Source: JAGNEJ01 sp043757865
GTDB lineage: Bacteria; Verrucomicrobiota; Verrucomicrobiia; Verrucomicrobiales; V1-33
NCBI GenBank assembly: GCA_043757865.1
Contig: JAYVOP010000082.1
Coordinates: 1-29,645, forward strand
Length of the DNA stretch: 29,645 nucleotides
Direction: 5' to 3'
Position numbers and translations under genes: made by a program. This document shows, one piece after another, positions 1-7,458 of the stretch; the stretch's first letter is position 1, and each line of letters starts with the position of its first letter. The notes below the pieces were generated by a model. The model was not told where the DNA came from. It was given only the letters and a program-made list of their open reading frames with translations, and made no database searches.

Positions 1-100
1 GCTCCAGGCGGCCTTCCGTCTGGGATGTGAGGCCGATCTCGTGCTGACGGTCGAAAGCGGAGGCCCGCAAAGCCTTGCCTCACGCACTCCACGATGCTAG
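1..100 (+). CDS. C-terminal fragment of an unidentified protein
   Basis: An open frame enters from the left edge (first full codon at position 2) and stops at TAG 98-100, giving about 32 residues that end in SLASRTPRC. The other two plus frames close early, and the codons look like those of the neighbouring genes. I do not recognise the family, and the piece is too short to assign. The next gene on the same strand starts 77 bases downstream. It could also be a chance open frame at the window edge. Confidence 0.4.
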   Translation, partial: LQAAFRLGCEADLVLTVESGGPQSLASRTPRC

Positions 101-176
101 CGCGACAGGGCCTAGCACCATGCGCATTTTCCTGGGGCCACCTGCGTGATCTGGCATTGACTGGGCGTATGTCCGC

Positions 177-1586
177 GTGCTTTTTACGCGCCCTATGCCT
201 TTGCTGCTTTTATTCCTCCTGGTGCTGCTGCCTTCTCATGCAGAGACGGCTCCGCAACTCATCAACCTTACGTTGGACCTCGCTCAGCCGGGGAGGGCGG
301 TGCCTGCGGACTTTGCGGGGTTCTCGTTTGAGTGGCGGCGGTTTCCCTTTCCTGAAAATGGAGCGCCTAGCGAGGTCCATCCGCTCTATCTCCAACTATT
401 GCGGAACCTTGCGGTGTTCAATGATAGGGGCTTCAATTTGCGCATCGGTGGGGCCAGTGCGGATGGCATTAAAGAGGTGCCAGATGCGGATCGCTGGGCG
501 CAGATCGCCCAAGTTTACGCGGCCACGCGCACGCCGCTGATCCTTAATTTGAACTTAGCCAAGGGGGATGTGGAGCTGGATCGCGCTTGGATCCAGGCGG
601 CTCAGGCGCAGTTGCCAGCGGGAGCCATCGGTCATTTTGAATTGGGCCATGAGCCGGACGGATGGTTCGGTCGGCATAAGCCTAAGGACTATTCCTTTGC
701 GCAATATTTCGCGGACTTTTATGCCATGGCCTCACAGTTAGTGTCTGCGGTGGGGGCTCACGTGGCGGGGTCGGCATGGGCGCATGGATTGCGGAAGGAA
801 ATTTTGGAGCCGCTGTTAGCGCAGAATCCGCACACGCTGGGATTGCTCACGGGCCATGCGTATGGTTTCGCTCCAGCGGTGGTGGCGCATCCAGAGAAAA
901 TCTTGCTAGAGGAACCGATCACCAAAGTGGTTAGCTTCCTCACGCCCGGCATCACGGGGGCTCATGCGGCGGGGTTAAAATTCCGGTTAGGGGAGACGGG
1001 CCGCGCTTGGGGTGGGGGCGTGGCGGGCTTTAGCGATTCCTTTGCGGCGGCTCTGTGGACGATGGATTTTTGCTGCTCGCTGGCAGAAGCGGGGCTGGAT
1101 GGGATCAATTTCCATGGCGGTGGAAAATCGCATTACTCGGCCATCCAAGACGACGTGGACGATCCCAAGCACCTGACCAAATCCATCATCGTCAAAGCGC
1201 CCTACTACGGCCTGCTAGTCTTCTCCGAGGCCATGGCCCATCAAGCGCAACTCCTTTCGATCCCGCAGCCCACGGACAGCCTCATGCGACTGTGGGCGAT
1301 GCGCGATGTCACCGGCACAAGCCGCATCCTGGTCATCAACAAACACCCCGAGCAACCCGTCACCCTAACGCTGCATCTCAGTGGTGAAAAGAAGGCTCGC
1401 CTGAGGCTCCTCACCGCACCTAGCATGGCCAGCACGGATGGCATCCGCTGGGCGGGGCAGACATTCGATAACACTGCTGACGGGCATCCCACAGGTGCCT
1501 TGCAGGAGGAAGCATTGACCGCCACCGAGGGCTCCTTCCCCATCCAACTCTCCGCTGTCAGTGCCGGGCTCTTCACGCTGCCATGA
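177..1586 (+). CDS. Secreted GH79 (heparanase-like) glycoside hydrolase
   Basis: Probable exported retaining glycosidase of family GH79 (heparanase / beta-glucuronidase type), acting on a uronic-acid-containing glycan outside the cytoplasm. Numbering from the GTG at 177: a hydrophobic signal peptide spans residues 1-22 (MLFTRP then a Leu-rich core ending PSHA). The catalytic barrel follows, with RIGGASADG (89-97), the acid/base region ELGHEPDGW (155-163, Glu159) and the nucleophile region RLGETGRAWGGG (270-281, Glu273), which closely resembles GETSSAYGGG of heparanase, followed by the same SD-FAA pattern. The last ~110 residues look like the beta-sandwich that closes these enzymes. GTG 177 is preferred over ATG 195 because it gives the signal peptide an arginine; neither has a clear Shine-Dalgarno. 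Oddity: the Asn usually preceding the acid/base Glu is His158. The stop overlaps the next start (ATGA), so the two genes are probably co-translated. Confidence 0.85.
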   Translation: MLFTRPMPLLLLFLLVLLPSHAETAPQLINLTLDLAQPGRAVPADFAGFSFEWRRFPFPENGAPSEVHPLYLQLLRNLAVFNDRGFNLRIGGASADGIKEVPDADRWAQIAQVYAATRTPLILNLNLAKGDVELDRAWIQAAQAQLPAGAIGHFELGHEPDGWFGRHKPKDYSFAQYFADFYAMASQLVSAVGAHVAGSAWAHGLRKEILEPLLAQNPHTLGLLTGHAYGFAPAVVAHPEKILLEEPITKVVSFLTPGITGAHAAGLKFRLGETGRAWGGGVAGFSDSFAAALWTMDFCCSLAEAGLDGINFHGGGKSHYSAIQDDVDDPKHLTKSIIVKAPYYGLLVFSEAMAHQAQLLSIPQPTDSLMRLWAMRDVTGTSRILVINKHPEQPVTLTLHLSGEKKARLRLLTAPSMASTDGIRWAGQTFDNTADGHPTGALQEEALTATEGSFPIQLSAVSAGLFTLP

Positions 1587-2830
1587 TTTCTCTTTATCCC
1601 CGTCGTTGGATCTACCTCCTCCTCCTGCTCGGCCTCTGCATCCCTCCAGCGCAGGCGCATTCCATCTTTCATAATCCCCTGTGGATCGAATACACTGAGA
1701 CGGAAATCACCGCCCGCGTGCCGGTCTCTGCGCGGGAAATTTGCACCGCTGCCGGGCTCCCGTTAGTGCAAGATGGCAGCTTGGATCGGGAGCAACTCCT
1801 GGAGGCCGCGCCCAAACATCTGGACTATTTCCTAGCCCATCTAGAACTGCGCGCCGATGATGCTGTGATGCGTGGTGAGTTGGTGAAAATCGATCCCCCT
1901 AGCAGTTGGATTCCCACGCCCACGGACCAAGACCAGACCTCGCCTAACACCGATGATGGCTCGGACCGCATTCATTTCACCTTCTACCTCCGCTACCCCT
2001 GCGTCCAGCCACCACAGCGCATTAGCCTAGCGCAGACGATGATGCAAGAGTTCGCCTACACTCCGGGCACGCCGTTTAACTTCAGCTACGTGCCGCGCAT
2101 CACGCGGGCGGGACATGCTACCAAGGACTTTGGACTGCTGCCTGCGGGCGGCTTCTTCAGTGTCACCACAGAGTTTGCAGATGCGGCCACGAAGGCCGCC
2201 GCGCCCACGCGCACCCTGTGGAGCAGCGTGCGAGATTTCTTACGCGGCGGGATTGATCACGTGCTGCATGGCTACGATCATCTGCTCTTCGCCATCGCGT
2301 TAGTGTTGGCGCTGCGCAGTTTCTGGGATGTGTTTAAAATCATCGGCCTCTTCACCCTAGCGCATAGCATCACGGTCACGCTCAGCGCCTATCAACTGGT
2401 GCACGTGCCTGCCGCTGTGGTAGAGCCGCTGATCGCTGGCAGCATCATCTTCGTGGCCATGGAAAATTTACTGTTCCCGCAGCAGGCTCGCAGCCGCGCG
2501 CGCTACGTCTGGGTCTTCGCCTTCGGGCTCATCCATGGATTAGGACTAGCCGGAGCGTTGGTGGAAAATTTACAAGGCTTCAGCGTCGGCCTCATCGCGC
2601 TCTCCGTGGTGGCCTTCTGCGCGGGAGTGGAGATCGGCCACCTCTGCATCGTCGGGCCGTTGAGTTTAATCATGAACTTAGGCCGGGAAAAGGGCGGGGC
2701 GATATTCTCCCAGCGCGCCATGAAATACGGCTCCATTTTCGTAACCGCCGCAGGCAGTTATTACCTCGCCAACGCGCTGGGCCTACTACCTCCTAACGTG
2801 ACCCCAGAGGCGTTATTTGGGGGGCAGTGA
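1583..2830 (+). CDS. HupE/UreJ-family membrane protein with periplasmic N-terminal domain
   Basis: A signal peptide (residues 1-25, cleavage after AQA) precedes an extracytoplasmic domain of about 190 residues, then a polytopic membrane domain from about residue 220. The membrane part has the His/Asp-rich pattern of the HupE/UreJ group: GGIDHVLHGYDHLLFA (222-237), FTLAHSITVT (257-266), FGLIHGLGLAGAL (314-326) and EIGHL (350-354). Known relatives are linked to nickel or other metal handling, but members with a long N-terminal domain are mostly uncharacterised, so the substrate is unknown. No urease or hydrogenase genes are nearby. The start codon overlaps the GH79 stop (ATGA), so translation is probably coupled. 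The gene converges on the DUF1501 gene with a 17-base gap and no visible terminator. Confidence 0.8.
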   Translation: MISLYPRRWIYLLLLLGLCIPPAQAHSIFHNPLWIEYTETEITARVPVSAREICTAAGLPLVQDGSLDREQLLEAAPKHLDYFLAHLELRADDAVMRGELVKIDPPSSWIPTPTDQDQTSPNTDDGSDRIHFTFYLRYPCVQPPQRISLAQTMMQEFAYTPGTPFNFSYVPRITRAGHATKDFGLLPAGGFFSVTTEFADAATKAAAPTRTLWSSVRDFLRGGIDHVLHGYDHLLFAIALVLALRSFWDVFKIIGLFTLAHSITVTLSAYQLVHVPAAVVEPLIAGSIIFVAMENLLFPQQARSRARYVWVFAFGLIHGLGLAGALVENLQGFSVGLIALSVVAFCAGVEIGHLCIVGPLSLIMNLGREKGGAIFSQRAMKYGSIFVTAAGSYYLANALGLLPPNVTPEALFGGQ

Positions 2831-2847
2831 AGGGGGTATTAAAACAT

Positions 2848-4290
2848 TCAAGCAAACACCTCTTGCACGGCCTTGCCCTTGCCGTCCTCGGTCACATAAA
2901 AGGGCCGTTTCTCTACCTCGAACATCGTCTGTGGGCTGATGCCCATGGCGGTCATGATGGTGGCGTGGAGATCGGAAACGGTGACGGGATCTTTGGTGAC
3001 TAACAATGGGCGTTCGTCCTCGGTGGCTCCGTGGACGTGGCCGCGTTTCATTCCGCCGCCGAAGAGCAGGACGGACGAGGAGGCGGTGAAATGGCGGTGT
3101 TGGCCATAGTGTTTCATTTCCTGAAGGGTATCCCCCTTGTAGCCGGCTTGGTCGTTGGCAGTGGAGCCGGGCTTGCCCTCCATGATCATGTCCCGACTAA
3201 ACTCACTAGCCACGATGACCAGCGTGCGCTCCAGTAATCCCCGCGCCTCCAGATCCCGGATCAGGCGGGCGACGGGAGCATCGATTTCCTGATGCATCCG
3301 CTCCATCACGGTGTGGCCATCCGCATGGGTATCAAAGTTTAAAAAGGGCACATATTCCGTGGTTACTTCCACAAAGCGGGCCCCGGCCTCCACCAACCGA
3401 CGCGCCAGCAGGCAGCCTTGGCCAAAGCGTCCGGTATTATATTCCGCATAATTTTCCGCTGGCTCTAACGTAATGTCAAAAGCCGCCCGGTCCTTGGAAC
3501 TGAGCAGCCGATGCGCATTTTCCAGGGACCGCAGCATGGAGGCTTGTTGGTAGTCACTGAGGAAATCCCGCTGCGGAGATTGATCCACCAGTTTCTTCAA
3601 GAGCGCATCCCGATTCTCGAATCGCCTTGGCTCCATGCCCTTCGGTGGGCGCACGGCTTGGGCGGCTTCCTCTGGATAGGGGAGATTCATGGGGCCATGT
3701 TCATTACCAAAAAAGCCGCCTGTAGTGAAGGCTTTCACCTCCTCGCTTTCCCCCACGCCCTCCAGCCGCTGGCCGATGTTGATGAAGGCCGGGATGACCG
3801 GATTGCGCGGCCCCAGCACTTTAGAAATCCACGCGCCCAGGTGCGGAGCAGCCACCGTCTGGGGCGGCACGTAGCCCGTGTGCCAATGATATTGATGCCG
3901 ACTATGCAAGATGCTGCCCAGGTCCGGCAGCGTGTGCGAACGAATCAACGTTCCCCGATCCATCACCTGTGCTATGTGCTCCAGACCTTGGCAGATCTTG
4001 AGCCCCGGCACGTTCGTTTCGATGGCCGGAAAGGTGCTGAGGATATCTGCGATCTTGGTGCCGACTTGAAATGGCAGGTAGCGCTTGGGATCCCACGTAT
4101 CCGGTGCGGCCATGCCGCCCGCCATCCAGAGCAGGATCACAGCATCCGCAGTGGCCTTCGGTTGGACGATGACCTCCGCGCTGGCACGGGGCGCGCCCAT
4201 GCCTAACGTGGCTAGGCTAGCGGTGGAGAGACGTTGGAGGAATTCCCGCCGCAGCAGGGGTTTAGGTTGATTGAGATCGAGAGCGTTCAT
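2848..4290 (-). CDS. DUF1501 protein, divergent, Tat-exported
   Basis: A 480-residue protein of the DUF1501 family (alkaline-phosphatase/sulfatase-like fold, function unproven), common in Verrucomicrobiota and Planctomycetota. The N-terminus has a twin-arginine motif (LRREFLQRL, about residues 13-21) followed by a short hydrophobic stretch ending RASA, so export of a folded protein is likely. The N-terminal family signature is altered: AGGMAAPDTWDPK in place of the usual GGPS-D-FDPKP pattern. The C-terminal part has SEFSRD where most members have GEFGRTP, then FGGGMKRGHVHGATEDE and SDLHATIMTAMGI, which are recognisable. It is monocistronic: convergent with the HupE-like gene and divergent from the collar operon. 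The DUF1549/DUF1553 partner often found upstream of DUF1501 genes is absent. The altered motifs may mean a different substrate or lost activity. Confidence 0.85.
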   Translation of the reverse strand: MNALDLNQPKPLLRREFLQRLSTASLATLGMGAPRASAEVIVQPKATADAVILLWMAGGMAAPDTWDPKRYLPFQVGTKIADILSTFPAIETNVPGLKICQGLEHIAQVMDRGTLIRSHTLPDLGSILHSRHQYHWHTGYVPPQTVAAPHLGAWISKVLGPRNPVIPAFINIGQRLEGVGESEEVKAFTTGGFFGNEHGPMNLPYPEEAAQAVRPPKGMEPRRFENRDALLKKLVDQSPQRDFLSDYQQASMLRSLENAHRLLSSKDRAAFDITLEPAENYAEYNTGRFGQGCLLARRLVEAGARFVEVTTEYVPFLNFDTHADGHTVMERMHQEIDAPVARLIRDLEARGLLERTLVIVASEFSRDMIMEGKPGSTANDQAGYKGDTLQEMKHYGQHRHFTASSSVLLFGGGMKRGHVHGATEDERPLLVTKDPVTVSDLHATIMTAMGISPQTMFEVEKRPFYVTEDGKGKAVQEVFA

Positions 4291-4374
4291 GGTGGAAGGG
4301 TGGAAGTGGTGAAAGCTAGGCTCAGCTTCGGCACTTGGCCAGCACGCATTGGCAGGGAAACACAGGGAAACTAG

Positions 4375-4403
4375 TTGACCCTTCCAGAGATCCTAGGTAA
4401 GAA
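4375..4403 (+). promoter_or_regulatory. Possible promoter of the collar operon
   Basis: TTGACC (4375-4380), then 17 bases, then TAAGAA (4398-4403), about 40 bases before the first gene of the operon. The -35 match is good and the -10 match is weak (3 of 6). This is the only reasonable sigma-70-like candidate I see in the 152-base divergent intergenic region 4291-4442. Confidence 0.25.
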
Positions 4404-4442
4404 AGAGGACTGCTTTTCACCCTCACTCTGTTCACAATTCTC

Positions 4443-4778
4443 ATGCCCACCCTGCAGCCATTGACTGAAACGAGTGAACCCGTGTCTGCAGATGCAGAGG
4501 TGACGGCAGCCCTGTTTCGGGCACTGATTCATGAGCAATTTTTGCTGGCGGGCGATCAAGCAGTGATCCCGCTCCAGTTAATCTCCATAACGGAAGACCT
4601 GCCACGTGCAGGGCAGCGGGCGGGGTTTTCACTCCTCTTCCGTTCAGACCGCAGGGATGCTTATGTGCCTCAGAGCACCTACCGTCTGGAGCACGCGACC
4701 GCTGGCCGCTGGGAAATGTTTCTGGTGCCCGTGGGACCGGATGCGGGGGGACTGCTCTATCAAGCGATTTATAACTAA
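4443..4778 (+). CDS. DUF6916-like protein, cytosolic form
   Basis: A 111-residue protein without a signal peptide. It resembles the short DUF6916-type proteins encoded beside phage-tail-collar (MdpB-type) genes: an N-terminal F-------F-L--- segment, a central FSLLFRSDR strand, then Y-LEHATAGRWEMFLVPVGPDAGGLLYQAIYN at the end. The pattern [Y-L/F-H-LG---F-VP------Y-A-(F)N] recurs in the exported paralogue at 7997-8389. Function is unknown; the likely fold is an all-beta domain. It is the first gene of a run of nine on one strand, 22 bases before the first collar gene. The start ATG follows an A/T/C-rich leader with no Shine-Dalgarno. The family call is from memory of its typical neighbourhood and length, so it is moderately sure. 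Confidence 0.7.
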   Translation: MPTLQPLTETSEPVSADAEVTAALFRALIHEQFLLAGDQAVIPLQLISITEDLPRAGQRAGFSLLFRSDRRDAYVPQSTYRLEHATAGRWEMFLVPVGPDAGGLLYQAIYN

Positions 4779-4800
4779 CGATCAATATCTAACTTACTTT

Positions 4801-5328
4801 ATGTCACAACCTTACGTTGGAGAAATTCGCATGACGGGCTTTAACTTTCCCCCCGCTGGCTGGGCGCTGTGTAACGGGGCACTGTTGCCCATTTCGGAAA
4901 ATAACACGCTGTTTAATTTGATCGGCACGACTTATGGCGGGGACGGACAACAGACGTTTGCGTTGCCGGATTTTCGGGGGCGCATTCCCATCCATCAAGG
5001 CACGGGGGCGGGCGCTACTTATATCCTGGGACAAATAGCCGGTCAGCAGCAGGTGACGCTGACGGGCGTGCAGATTCCAGCTCATGCGCATCCCGTGCAG
5101 GCCTCGACGGTGAGCACCGGGGCGGTGGCCTCACCCGTGGGAAAAGTCTGGTCTGCGAATAGCAATACTGCCGCTCCGCAATACGCCCCAGCGGCTAGTG
5201 CCAAGGTGCCCATGGCTGCTAGCCAAGTGGGTGCGGCGGGGGGCTCGCAGCCGCATGAGAACATGCCGCCATTTCTCTGTGTAAATTTCATCATCTCGCT
5301 CTTTGGGGTCTTCCCTTCGCAAAACTAA
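4801..5328 (+). CDS. Phage tail collar domain (MdpB-type) protein 1
   Basis: A 175-residue protein of the microcystin-dependent-protein / tail-collar family. The signature GEIRMTGFNFPPAGWALCNG (residues 7-26) is followed by LLPIS-N--LF-LIGTTYGGDG and FALPDFRGR--I. A metal-binding-type HxH pair lies at His95/His97 (AHAHP), and the C-terminus PHENMPPF---NFIISLFGVFPSQ is typical. In phage short-tail fibres, related collar domains form trimers, with HxH pairs from three chains binding a metal. Here no other phage genes are present. The start is set at ATG 4801 because the family consensus begins there (MSQPYVGEI); the frame is open further upstream but reads no family sequence. No signal peptide. 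Two paralogues follow at once, with gaps of 12 and 18 bases. Cellular role unknown. Confidence 0.9.
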   Translation: MSQPYVGEIRMTGFNFPPAGWALCNGALLPISENNTLFNLIGTTYGGDGQQTFALPDFRGRIPIHQGTGAGATYILGQIAGQQQVTLTGVQIPAHAHPVQASTVSTGAVASPVGKVWSANSNTAAPQYAPAASAKVPMAASQVGAAGGSQPHENMPPFLCVNFIISLFGVFPSQN

Positions 5329-5340
5329 CCTGCTGCTTTT

Positions 5341-5841
5341 ATGGCTGAACCATTCCTGTCTGAAATCCGTCTCTTCTCGTTCGACTTCGCCCCTAGAGGC
5401 TGGGCGCAGTGCAACGGCTCCCTGCTGCCGATCAACCAGAACCAAGCGCTCTTCTCTCTGTTAGGCACCACTTATGGAGGAAATGGCACGACGAATTTTG
5501 CCCTGCCTGATCTCCGGGGGCGCGGGCCGATCCATATTGGTAATGGCCATGTGGAGGGACAATCTGGGGGTGAAGTCAATCACACGCTTTCCATCGCGGA
5601 AACGCCTAGCCATAACCATCCCGTGACGGCTAGTAGCGTGACGGCGGACCTCGTGCCGCCCACCGCTAACTTCTTCGCCAGTGGTGGGCAGGCGGCTTAC
5701 AATGCTCCGCCAGATACCACTCTAGATCCGTCCGTGCTGCCCGCCAGTGGCGGCGGGAACCAGGGGCATAGCAACCTGCCGCCGTATGCGGTCACGAATA
5801 TGTGCATCGCCCTAACAGGCATCTTCCCATCCCGAAATTAA
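5341..5841 (+). CDS. Phage tail collar domain (MdpB-type) protein 2
   Basis: A 166-residue paralogue of its two neighbours, the shortest of the three. It begins MAEPFLSEIRLFSFDFAPRG and keeps WAQCNGSLLPI, LLGTTYGGNGT, FALPDLRGR, the HxH pair at His91/His93 (SHNHP), and the end GHSNLPPY---NMCIALTGIFPSRN. It has no signal peptide. Relative to the others the segment after the HxH pair is diverged (Pro/Asp-rich), suggesting a distinct surface at the tip of the domain. The leader is CCTGCTGCTTTT directly before ATG, with no Shine-Dalgarno. Three non-identical collar proteins in a row could form heterotrimers (inference), since collar domains of phage fibres are trimeric. Confidence 0.9.
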   Translation: MAEPFLSEIRLFSFDFAPRGWAQCNGSLLPINQNQALFSLLGTTYGGNGTTNFALPDLRGRGPIHIGNGHVEGQSGGEVNHTLSIAETPSHNHPVTASSVTADLVPPTANFFASGGQAAYNAPPDTTLDPSVLPASGGGNQGHSNLPPYAVTNMCIALTGIFPSRN

Positions 5842-5859
5842 CCTCTAAATAACCCTTTT

Positions 5860-6396
5860 ATGGCAGACCCATTCGTCGGTGAAATCAGAATCATGACCGC
5901 TAACTTTCCGCCCCAAGGCTGGGCGTTCTGCAATGGGCAGCTCATGCCCATCTCGCAAAACACGGCCCTCTTTTCCTTGCTCGGCACTTTCTACGGTGGC
6001 GATGGCCGGAGCACGTTCGCGCTGCCGAACTTGCAAGGAAGTTTCCCCATCGCCCAAGGCCAAGGCGCAGGGCTAACGGACCGGGTGATCGGTGAAAGCG
6101 GGGGCGCGGAGACCGTGACCTTGCTGGCTTCAGAAATGCCGACGCACGTTCACGGAGCGCTGCAAGCCACGGCGGCTACGGCCACCACGGGGGTGCCTAC
6201 GGGAGGCGTGTGGGCGGCCTCAGGATCCCGGCGGAGCACGGTAAATTATTACACCGCCACAGCAGGCACCGGAGCCGTGATGGCGGCCAACGCGCTGGGC
6301 AATGCTGGCGGGAGCCTTCCGCATAACAACATGCCGCCGTTTTTGGCGGTGAATTTCTGCATCGCCCTGCAAGGGATCTTCCCGCCGCGTCAATAA
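5860..6396 (+). CDS. Phage tail collar domain (MdpB-type) protein 3
   Basis: A 178-residue third paralogue, beginning MADPFVGEIRIMTANFPPQG. It keeps WAFCNGQLMPIS, LLGTFYGGDGR, an altered FALPNLQG in place of LPDxRGR, the HxH pair at His96/His98 (THVHG) and the terminal PHNNMPPFLAVNFCIALQGIFPPR. There is no signal peptide, so it is cytosolic or uses a non-Sec route. The leader CCTCTAAATAACCCTTTT lacks a Shine-Dalgarno. The methyltransferase gene starts six bases after its stop, which supports one transcript. The loss of the acidic residue and arginine in the LPDxRGR loop marks it off from paralogues 1 and 2. Confidence 0.9.
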   Translation: MADPFVGEIRIMTANFPPQGWAFCNGQLMPISQNTALFSLLGTFYGGDGRSTFALPNLQGSFPIAQGQGAGLTDRVIGESGGAETVTLLASEMPTHVHGALQATAATATTGVPTGGVWAASGSRRSTVNYYTATAGTGAVMAANALGNAGGSLPHNNMPPFLAVNFCIALQGIFPPRQ

Positions 6397-6402
6397 ACTA
6401 AC

Positions 6403-7458
6403 ATGCATAATCTAAATCAACACGTCTTCGAACTGCTGGGCATCCACGAGCCGCTGCTCCAGGATGGACCGCGCAATGCAGCCTTCTACCAAGCGCTGGC
6501 GGCTTCCGTGACGCCCGGCTGTGCGGTGCTGGACATTGGCTCCGGCACGGGCTTGTGGGCGCTGACGGCGGCTAAGTTAGGCGCAGGGCGCGTGGTGGCC
6601 ATTGAGAAGGATGGCTTGATGTGCGGCGTGATTCGTCGGCTGGCGGAAGTGAATGGCGTGGAGGATCGGGTGACAGTGGTGGAGGGGTTTGCCCATGAGG
6701 TGCAGGTGGAGGGGAAATTCGATGTGGTGATTTCGGAAACAATTGGTCACATGGTCTTCGATGAAGATGTGGTGGAAATTATGATTGATGCTAGGGCCAG
6801 ATTTTTGCAGCCGGGCGGGGTGCTCATTCCCCAGTGCGTGGCGCTGGTGGCTGCTCCGGTGCATTTGGCGGATGAGTCCCGGGAGGCTTGGCCGCAGTTG
6901 GCAGAGTCGACTCACGTCGGAGGCTACCGTGTCAGCGGACGTGAGTCCGCTTTGTCGGGCCTACGATACGATACGTTCCGGGATCTGGTGCTGCATCGGC
7001 CCTTGGCGTATTTGGATAAAAGTGGCTTCCAGTGGTTAGGCGATAAGACGGAACTGGTGAGCGCGGATCTGCGCACTGTAAAGGCTCGGCCGGAGGTGGC
7101 CAAGTTGCAGGCGCAGTGGAATTTAGTGGATGCTAGTAAGCTAGACGGCGTGGCGGTGTGGGTGGAAATGGAGATGACGGAAGGGGTCATTCTAAGCACC
7201 TTGGATACTCCATCGTGGTCCGCTACAGTTTACCGTGTGGGAGCCTTTGCGGCCACAGCGGGGGCAATGGATTTCACGTTAGAGTTGCTGGCGGATACGA
7301 ATTACTGGACGGTGAAGATCGGTGAGGAAATACAGCGGAGAGCGCCAGCGCTGGCGGTTTCCCAGATGCTGTTGGAGTCGCAAGTGGGGCCGCCAGTGGG
7401 GCCGGCGAAAGGGGCGCCTGGGGAGGCGTCGGATGCACCCGGGGGGGCGGCGTCATGA
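6403..7458 (+). CDS. PRMT-like class I SAM-dependent methyltransferase
   Basis: A 351-residue methyltransferase. SAM-binding motif I is VLDIGSGTGLW (residues 42-52), with VVAIEKD (64-70) as the ribose-binding acidic strand. SETIGHMVFDE (111-121) matches the 'double-E loop' of protein arginine methyltransferases: Glu112 and Glu121 are nine apart, as in PRMT1. RFLQPGGVLIP (133-143) also matches that family, as does PSWSATVY (270-277) at the place of the THW loop, although its His is missing. The last ~25 residues are Gly/Pro/Ala-rich and probably disordered. Arginine methylation is therefore the leading guess, but the substrate is unknown; the collar proteins just upstream are obvious candidates (inference). 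Gap to collar 3 is six bases, and its stop overlaps the GNAT start (ATGA). Confidence 0.8.
   Translation: MHNLNQHVFELLGIHEPLLQDGPRNAAFYQALAASVTPGCAVLDIGSGTGLWALTAAKLGAGRVVAIEKDGLMCGVIRRLAEVNGVEDRVTVVEGFAHEVQVEGKFDVVISETIGHMVFDEDVVEIMIDARARFLQPGGVLIPQCVALVAAPVHLADESREAWPQLAESTHVGGYRVSGRESALSGLRYDTFRDLVLHRPLAYLDKSGFQWLGDKTELVSADLRTVKARPEVAKLQAQWNLVDASKLDGVAVWVEMEMTEGVILSTLDTPSWSATVYRVGAFAATAGAMDFTLELLADTNYWTVKIGEEIQRRAPALAVSQMLLESQVGPPVGPAKGAPGEASDAPGGAAS

Noticed and set aside
94..540. 148-codon open frame at the left end
   Set aside because: It overlaps the GH79 gene in another frame and reads low-complexity Cys/Arg/Ser sequence with no family resemblance.
3511..4206. 231-codon plus-strand frame
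   Set aside because: It is antisense to the DUF1501 gene, whose protein is clearly recognisable; the frame itself has no domain-like sequence.
4801..6396. Prophage or tail-module remnant
   Set aside because: Only collar-domain proteins are present; no capsid, sheath, baseplate, terminase, integrase or lysis genes are in the window, and the neighbours are surface proteins and modifying enzymes.
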